Source: Janibacter sp. DB-40 (GTDB taxonomy: Bacteria; Actinomycetota; Actinomycetes; Actinomycetales; Dermatophilaceae). Taken from it: a stretch of DNA of 64,000 bases. Numbering within the stretch: the stretch's first letter is position 1; every line of letters starts with the position of its first letter. The notes beneath the pieces were generated by a model that saw only the letters and a program-made list of their open reading frames with translations, searched no databases and had not been told where the DNA came from. Shown here piece by piece: positions 58,727 through 64,000 of the stretch. The translations under genes and the position numbers were made by a program. The stretch covers positions 3,162,001-3,226,000 of the forward strand of contig NZ_CP120360.1 of assembly GCF_029510815.1 (NCBI RefSeq). Direction: 5' to 3'.

Positions 58727-60529
58727 TCAGAACGGGGGGTCGTCCGGTGCCCGCCAGTCGGAAACGTACGTTTTGCTAAGGATGCTGTCCGGCAAGGAGT
58801 CGTTCTGCCCGTCCCCGTCGGGACCGTCGACCAATCCCTCGCCGCGGATTGCTCGGACGAGCGCGTCAATTCGTTCGCCGGGGCTGCCCGTGAAGTCGAA
58901 GTCGGCCAAGCGGTGCGCAGCGTACCTCGCGCGAAGCGGTTTCGACTCGCCGACGGAGGCGACAGCCTCGTCGTGTAGCCGTGTCCACGCGTCGCCGAAC
59001 AGCGCCTTCATGCCACCCTCGAAGTTCGGGTCGAGGGTGGCATATCCTTGGCCAACATAGAGAGGATCGCCCAGAACCGTCGCGGCCTCCGCGGGGTCTC
59101 CCTCCGAATCTAGCGCCGTAGCAATATCCAGCCGCTTGGCGAGCAGTTGCGCGTCGCTGCCCTTGTCGGAGTCGGTGTCGAACATGCAGAAGCACTCAAT
59201 GCCGAGGGCGGTGTAAAGACGGTGCCACTTGGCAATGTTGCCGATGCCCTCAACCGAGACCACAGCAACACCCTCCCTGAGGACGTCGAGACCGCGGGCC
59301 CTGAGCAACTCGGGCAACGCCAAGGACTCCGTCCTCCCCTCGACAAGGACGCAGCGCCTCGCGAAGAGGCCGCTGACGATCTCCGTCGTCGCGCCGGCCG
59401 CGTAAAACGGCCCAACCGTCTCAGGCAGCGTCTTGTCCGGGTCCGCACCCCGCCTGACCAAGACTGCCGCCAGCTCGTCAACGGACCTCTGCACCACCTG
59501 GGTCGCGCCGCTCCCGTCCTTGCTTACCATCACCAGATTTTCCGGCCTGGCCAGGTCGACGAAGTGCGGCGAGTGGGTCGTCACCACCACCTGGAGCCCG
59601 GGTGCCGCCAGGCGGTTCAGCCTCGTCGCCAGCCACTGCTGCGCCAGCGGATGCAGATTAGCCTCCGGCTCATCGATCACAAGCACCGTGCCCTCCGATT
59701 GCCCATAGGCCACCGCGTAGGCGTAGGCGAACGCCAACGCGAGAATCTGCGATTGACCGGTCCCGAGCTCGTCGAAACTCCTCACCTCTCCATCGAGGGT
59801 GGGGTGGATTCGGAGTGAACGAAAGAAGTTGCTTGGGTCATAGGCGCTAAAGTCGACATCTAGCCTGTAGGGCAGGTTCTGGCCAAACTCTTCAGCCGTC
59901 TCCGCAAGCAAGTCCTTAAACTTGGCGAACTCCGGAACTGAGCTGAACTCTTCAAGCAGGCCATCGAAGATCCTGGCAAGCTGTATCTTCCGCTCTGGGT
60001 CGTAGAGCAGCCGCTCGTGGAACCGGTGCATGAGCTTAGAGAGCATTGTGTACTTGCTCGCGTAGCTGAACTGGTAGGCCAGCCGCCGGTCGGCGTCGAG
60101 GACGGCGGCCGAGAGCACCGACCTCATGGCGCTGTTCGGCCAAGACTTTGTGCAGTAGGTGTTCTTGCACCTGAAGCGGTATTGGACAGGGTTGCCGTCC
60201 TGCCCGGTGTTTTGGGTGTCGTAGACCCAACTGAAGTACTCAACCTCGCCTCCGGAGCAATACGGGCACGCAATGCCAGACACTGCGGCGCCGACCTCGA
60301 CCGCGATGCCATCACTATCACGCCCGTGAAAATCGTGCTCCTCCAACCGTCGCGTCCCTGGCCAGTAGTCCCCAAAAAGTAAGTCCAGGGCGCGGGTGAT
60401 ATTGCTCTTGCCGGCGTTATTCTCGCCCAACAGCACCAAGGCGCCGGTCTCAGGGAAGCGAATCGTCACACTCTCGCCCCCTATCGAACGCAGGTTCTTG
60501 ACGCTCAGTTCCTCGATCCGTGGCGACAC
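58727..60529 (-). CDS. OLD-family ATPase with TOPRIM nuclease domain
   Basis: 600 residues from a GTG at 60529 (AAGGAG 5 nt upstream). N-terminal SMC-like ATPase with Walker A LGENNAGKSN (K41), a cysteine insertion (C88, C91, C121, C126; CPYC ... CKNTYC) that could bind zinc, and GTGQSQILALAFAYA as signature with LVIDEPEANLHP as Walker B. The C-terminal TOPRIM has RRCVLVEGRTESLALPELLRARG and CFCMFDTDSDKGSD. OLD proteins cut DNA and act in phage defence. No gajB helicase or other usual partner is adjacent. It is next to type I restriction genes. Confidence 0.88.
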   Translation of the reverse strand: MSPRIEELSVKNLRSIGGESVTIRFPETGALVLLGENNAGKSNITRALDLLFGDYWPGTRRLEEHDFHGRDSDGIAVEVGAAVSGIACPYCSGGEVEYFSWVYDTQNTGQDGNPVQYRFRCKNTYCTKSWPNSAMRSVLSAAVLDADRRLAYQFSYASKYTMLSKLMHRFHERLLYDPERKIQLARIFDGLLEEFSSVPEFAKFKDLLAETAEEFGQNLPYRLDVDFSAYDPSNFFRSLRIHPTLDGEVRSFDELGTGQSQILALAFAYAYAVAYGQSEGTVLVIDEPEANLHPLAQQWLATRLNRLAAPGLQVVVTTHSPHFVDLARPENLVMVSKDGSGATQVVQRSVDELAAVLVRRGADPDKTLPETVGPFYAAGATTEIVSGLFARRCVLVEGRTESLALPELLRARGLDVLREGVAVVSVEGIGNIAKWHRLYTALGIECFCMFDTDSDKGSDAQLLAKRLDIATALDSEGDPAEAATVLGDPLYVGQGYATLDPNFEGGMKALFGDAWTRLHDEAVASVGESKPLRARYAAHRLADFDFTGSPGERIDALVRAIRGEGLVDGPDGDGQNDSLPDSILSKTYVSDWRAPDDPPF

Positions 60530-61494
60530 CGTCGCTCCTTCCAAGCCTTGGGCGCACCAGTCTTCCCTACCCGACGATCTATCCGCCACGAGTGATGCCG
60601 TAATTTTTGGCTGCCAGCAGACCTTGCCTGCATTCTGTGCATGGTAAAAGCCACTCGTCATTCCCAAACTTATCGGGTCATGGCGACAGGCGATCCAGAG
60701 AATCTAGCCTCAGGTCCGCTAGCCGCCGACTCCCAGAGATCTAACTCAGTGGCAGACCATTTCCGGTCGGGTGCGAGGATGCCAACGGCCCGGCCCGGGA
60801 CCGTGGGACTCGGCCAACCGTCAGTCAAAATAGCTGAGGGCTACGGATTCTCGGTCACTCACAACATGACGTTCTTGCTGCGTACCGAGGCAGCGTTGTG
60901 CAAAGTATCCAAGTCTCGTCTCACGGCAACCTCCTCGCGTTGCCGCGTCGGCTGGCATGGGGCCGTCCCGCAGAGAATCAGTTGGCGGTAATCGGGACCG
61001 TGATGTTGTCGGGCGCGACAACCACGCCGTTATTGATGAGATAGCACTCCACCAGGTGCTCGCCGCGAAACTGGGTCCTCTCCCGTCGCTCGCTCCCGAC
61101 GCCCGGGCCGACGATCTGCCCGCGGACGCTGTCTCGCCGCTCGGCCTCTCGTACGGCTTCACCTAAGCGCTGCTCGACGGGGGCGCCGTCGGTCCGTCGG
61201 CGGGTCCTCGCGTCAACAGCAAGAGCGTGGAAGCGACAAACGCGACGCACCGCCTGGTCAGGCACCCGAGGTGTCTCATTCGTTGCTCGTAGCGCCGTCC
61301 AAGAACACGCGCGTGTGCGGTCATGCCGCACGGCGATGCTCTCGAGTTCGCGTGTTGTCGCCAAGCCACGCTGCCGAGGCGGTGCCGATCATCGTCGTGA
61401 GCCCGCACCGCGCCACTGAGCCGTTCCGCAGGCCGAACCTTATTGCCATCGGCCCGGATCGTGACGACACGACGTACCCCGTTAGCGAGACGGC
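60530..61494. other. 965-bp region without a convincing gene
   Basis: The left part is the OLD promoter region, then repeat copy C (60860-60979). From 60980 to 61494 there are short open frames on both strands without ribosome sites or family matches. It may be decayed mobile DNA. Confidence 0.55.
60860..60979. repeat. Island repeat, copy C
   Basis: 60860-60902 matches copy B's left part (ACGTT..TTGCTGC..TAC), and 60895-60979 matches copy A's right part. Relative to B it lacks the central inverted-repeat core. The borders fuse cleanly at TTGTGCAAAGTA. Confidence 0.75.
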
Positions 61495-62583
61495 CTAGTC
61501 CAGGAACTCCTGGGTCTCAATGTCTCCGTGCATGTGGTTCTGGTTGCAGTGCTCTCGCCAGAACTGAAAGATGGTGGCTTCGCCTAGATCTTGAATCTGA
61601 AAGGTCTCGTCTGTCACGTCTTCGTCATAGGGCGCAGCGAGTCCAGCCTTGGTCCTGCAATCTCCGATCACGAAGTAGTCGAACCGCTTCAGGCCGTTCT
61701 GGTCCAGGACCGCCTTGTCGCCGACGAAGGCGTACGTTGCGCCAGGTTCAAGGCCCACCCGATGGATCCAAGGATGGGCGACCTCGTACTCCACGCCGAC
61801 ACCGTGATGCTCGTAAATGTGTGAGGGGGAGACATGCTCGGCCGGAACCCAAAGTGGGATCCGTCCCTTTCGATTCTCGGTGCGCTCCCGGTAGACCTCC
61901 AGCACTAGGTCAGGCGGCGCTCCGTCCGATGACTGGTCGAGGCGGAGGCCAAGTCGACCAGTTCCCGACATGGCTATGCGTTGAAGGTCGGCGTCCTTCT
62001 CGATCCGATCAAGGCTAGTGAAGTAGGCGAATCTGCAGTTAGCCAACTCTCTCGTGCCTTGAAAGTTCCAGGCGGAACCCCAGACTTCCTGGCTCTCTAA
62101 GATGAGCGACCTACTGCTCTTGCTGGTGTGGTGGTACAGCCGAAGGTTGAAGCCGCCATCCGTGCGAACGCGAGCCCGGCCGGCCTTGAGCCGGTCGAGG
62201 TTTCGCGGTCCGTGGATGGTGCACCGGTAGATCTGGGATCGGTCGGTCAGCGAGGCGACATGGCTATCACCTTGGACGTCGACGCGGATGACCACATCCC
62301 TGCCCCAACGGTTGGCTACGGCAAGGTGGAGTTGGGTATAACCAGGCTCGTCGAGCAACAGAATCGGCGCGTAGAACGACTGCGGCTGCAGCCAGAAGGT
62401 TCCCGAGCCTTGCACGACAACCTGGTCGGGCAGAAGCAAGGAGCGGTCACGCCCGTGCACGAGCCGCAACTTGATGAAGCCGCGATAGGCGCCCTCCTCT
62501 GGTTCGTCCAGATCGTCAATATGCCCAACCCACGAATCCATCAGTTTCGCAGCACTGGCGCTGGCAGAGTGAGGGGGCCTCAA
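61495..62583 (-). CDS. Unknown protein translationally coupled to hsdR
   Basis: 362 residues if it starts at the TTG at 62583, which overlaps the hsdR stop (TTGA); an ATG at 62541 (MDSWVGHIDDLDEPEEG) is the alternative, with no ribosome site. Probably soluble, rich in beta segments (IYRCTIHGPRNLDRLKAGRA, VEYEVAHPWIHRVGLEPGA) and ending in FQFWREHCNQNHMHGDIETQ. No nuclease, helicase or methylase motif. Coupling to hsdR suggests a role in restriction or another defence function. Confidence 0.65.
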   Translation of the reverse strand: MRPPHSASASAAKLMDSWVGHIDDLDEPEEGAYRGFIKLRLVHGRDRSLLLPDQVVVQGSGTFWLQPQSFYAPILLLDEPGYTQLHLAVANRWGRDVVIRVDVQGDSHVASLTDRSQIYRCTIHGPRNLDRLKAGRARVRTDGGFNLRLYHHTSKSSRSLILESQEVWGSAWNFQGTRELANCRFAYFTSLDRIEKDADLQRIAMSGTGRLGLRLDQSSDGAPPDLVLEVYRERTENRKGRIPLWVPAEHVSPSHIYEHHGVGVEYEVAHPWIHRVGLEPGATYAFVGDKAVLDQNGLKRFDYFVIGDCRTKAGLAAPYDEDVTDETFQIQDLGEATIFQFWREHCNQNHMHGDIETQEFLD

Positions 62584-64000
62584 TTGCTGACCTGGTTTGA
62601 ACCGCTACTGGTGTCGCTTTTCGCGGTCTCGTAAAAGGCATCAGCCAGCGCCACAACCACGCCGTGAGCCCCGGGCCCGTCGCTGAAGAAGTAGTCGGCC
62701 ATGGTGTTGTGGGCATCTTGGTTCTCCACGACCGCCTCCGTGACGGCGGCTTGGAAGTCCTGCGACTCCATGAACTGCTTCTTCGAGTTCACCTTCGTCT
62801 GGTTCACCAGGTCGGGGTCCGCCATCAGGCGCTCGACGAGCCCGTTGACGAACTCACGGATCTGCGATTCGGCGAAGGACTCTGCCCCGAAGAGGTCGTT
62901 CATCTTGTCGATGACCACCTGGAGCGCGACGTACTTCGGGTCCTTCTTCGCGCCAGTTCCGGCAGCGCCGATGCCCTTGAGCTCGCCATCGCCGGTCAGG
63001 GAGATGTCGGCCGCAGTGGCCTTGTTGTGCTTCACTCCGACCAGCACCACGTCGGACAGGTCCACCTCAGCAGACCAGGACTCGTCCTTGATGACCCGCT
63101 CCAGCAGCCGCAGGTAGATCGAGAGCATCTCCATGTACGGGTCGCCGTAGTCGATGATCTGGCTCATGAAGTCGTAGAGACGCACGTACGTGGAGACGTC
63201 CTTGCGGAAGAGGTCGAGCTCGTTGAGCACCACCTTGTCGTCGGTTTCGAGGGCCTTCTCGTAGCGCTTCTGGAATGCGGTCTTGGCCGGTGCCACCGCA
63301 GCGGACAGCGCGCTGTTGCCCTTGCGCGTCACCCACAGCTCGGCGGTCTTGCGGACCTCGTCCTCGGTGAAGATCCCCGCGTGCGCCAGCTTGTTCGCCA
63401 GATGCACCACGACGTACGGGTCGGTCTCGGTCTCGAGGGCCGCGCCCTTGAAGTAGGGCTCGAACGAGGAGCGGATGTCCTCGGGCTTGTTGACGAAGTC
63501 GATGACGAAGGTCTTGCGCTTCTGCTCCCCACTGGCCGTACGGTGCGTGCGGTTCAGTCGCGACAAGGTCTGCACCGCGGTCACCCCGGACAGGCGCTTG
63601 TCGACGTACATCGCCGACAGCAGCGGCTGGTCGAAGCCGGTTTGGAACTTGTTGGCGACCGTCATGATCTTGTACGTGTCGCCCTTGAACGCTGCCGCAA
63701 GATCACTACCCGCGCCGGGGTTCATGTTGGCCTCGGTGAACTCGTCGTCCTTGGTCGGCGCCGGCCCCCACTCGACGGTCCACACCTCGTTCTCGTCCAT
63801 CGTCACCCCACCGGAGAAGGCGACAAGCGTGCGGTAGTTGTACGAGGCATCCTCCGCGGCACGCTTGGCGATGAAGGCATCGATCGCCTTCTTGTACTTC
63901 ACCGCCGACCTTCGCGAGTCCGTCACGACCATCGCCTTGGCCTTGCCCTCGAGCAGGTGCGCGACGTTGGCGTGGAAGTGCTCGACGATGATCTGCACCT
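62580..64000 (-). CDS. hsdR: Type I restriction enzyme R subunit, C-terminal part (partial)
   Basis: At least 473 residues; the start and the N-terminal nuclease/first RecA domain lie beyond the right edge. Visible: the second helicase domain, MVVTDSRRSAVKYKKAIDAF, ANKFQTGFDQPLLSAMYVDK and TAVQTLSRLNRTHR (motifs V-VI), then KTFVIDFVNKPEDI and a C-terminal HsdR domain of about 270 residues. It couples ATP hydrolysis to DNA translocation and cleavage with HsdM/HsdS, which must be encoded outside the window. It ends overlapping the unknown 362-residue gene. Confidence 0.92.
   Translation of the reverse strand, partial: VQIIVEHFHANVAHLLEGKAKAMVVTDSRRSAVKYKKAIDAFIAKRAAEDASYNYRTLVAFSGGVTMDENEVWTVEWGPAPTKDDEFTEANMNPGAGSDLAAAFKGDTYKIMTVANKFQTGFDQPLLSAMYVDKRLSGVTAVQTLSRLNRTHRTASGEQKRKTFVIDFVNKPEDIRSSFEPYFKGAALETETDPYVVVHLANKLAHAGIFTEDEVRKTAELWVTRKGNSALSAAVAPAKTAFQKRYEKALETDDKVVLNELDLFRKDVSTYVRLYDFMSQIIDYGDPYMEMLSIYLRLLERVIKDESWSAEVDLSDVVLVGVKHNKATAADISLTGDGELKGIGAAGTGAKKDPKYVALQVVIDKMNDLFGAESFAESQIREFVNGLVERLMADPDLVNQTKVNSKKQFMESQDFQAAVTEAVVENQDAHNTMADYFFSDGPGAHGVVVALADAFYETAKSDTSSGSNQVSN

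Noticed and set aside
58727..60529. Gabija defence system (GajA)
   Set aside because: The OLD/TOPRIM layout fits GajA, but GajB (a UvrD-like helicase) would be next to it; the neighbours here are an IS element and a gene-poor stretch.
60957..61498. Short genes on both strands in the gap beside copy C (for example 60978-61364 minus, 61271-61498 plus)
   Set aside because: No ribosome site, no recognisable domain, and mutual overlap on opposite strands; base composition is like decayed DNA.

Overview
The window is high-GC chromosomal DNA (roughly 70% G+C by eye over the first 52 kb) from a Gram-positive actinobacterium. Family content suggests a Micrococcales/Intrasporangiaceae-type organism: a DUF222-HNH endonuclease, a maleylpyruvate-isomerase-fold protein, heliorhodopsin (known mainly from monoderm bacteria and archaea), many GTG/TTG starts and many leaderless promoters. 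The genus is inference. No rRNA, tRNA or CRISPR array is visible.

Positions 1-18,400 hold short transcription units: the end of an NlpC/P60 wall hydrolase, a methyltransferase, SRPBCC proteins, a phytoene-desaturase-like oxidoreductase, a hemerythrin/GNAT unit facing an ankyrin protein, a DHDPS-family lyase, a MatB-like acyl-CoA synthetase, a HEAT protein and DUF2200 protein separated by a large inverted repeat, a heliorhodopsin, an ABC unit whose ATPase is fused to a predicted exported hydrolase, and a FadD plus flavoprotein pair. Positions 18,443-24,318 are a complete seven-gene Mrp/Mnh Na+/H+ antiporter operon with overlapping junctions. Positions 24,455-33,032 carry a short aconitase, a PfpI/DJ-1 protein, ilvD, a DMT exporter behind a structured leader, glutathione-independent formaldehyde dehydrogenase and a secreted phosphoesterase.

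Positions 33,140-52,735 contain small membrane proteins, the DUF222-HNH gene with nearby repeats, a thiol-redox operon (DsbA-like, CcdA, membrane partner) facing a GntR/HutC regulator across a perfect palindrome, stress proteins (OsmC, DksA-type zinc finger, DUF2236), and a persulfide unit (frameshifted CxxC protein, rhodanese, MBL-rhodanese) behind a CsoR/CstR-type operator. They also contain a GntP permease, an SQR-like flavoprotein and a lone pstS.

From about 52,880 to the end the window is a genomic island: lower G+C in parts, three degenerate copies (A, B, C) of one repeat family, and modules of unfamiliar genes. An IS5-family element with 18-bp terminal repeats and TAA flanks carries its own transposase plus an MFS drug-exporter gene preceded by an 18-codon leader peptide and hairpin. 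It inserted into repeat copy B. Beyond it lie an OLD-type ATPase/TOPRIM nuclease, an unknown gene overlapping hsdR, and the C-terminal half of a type I restriction HsdR subunit, so this end looks like a defence island.

Two promoter patterns recur. One is a TANNNT/CANNNT -10 box lying 6-7 nt before the start codon (leaderless mRNAs) at about ten genes. The other is G(C/T)(A/T)TG-N14/15-GGG(T/A)A(G/T), resembling sigmaB/sigmaF promoters, upstream of five genes with stress or housekeeping roles.
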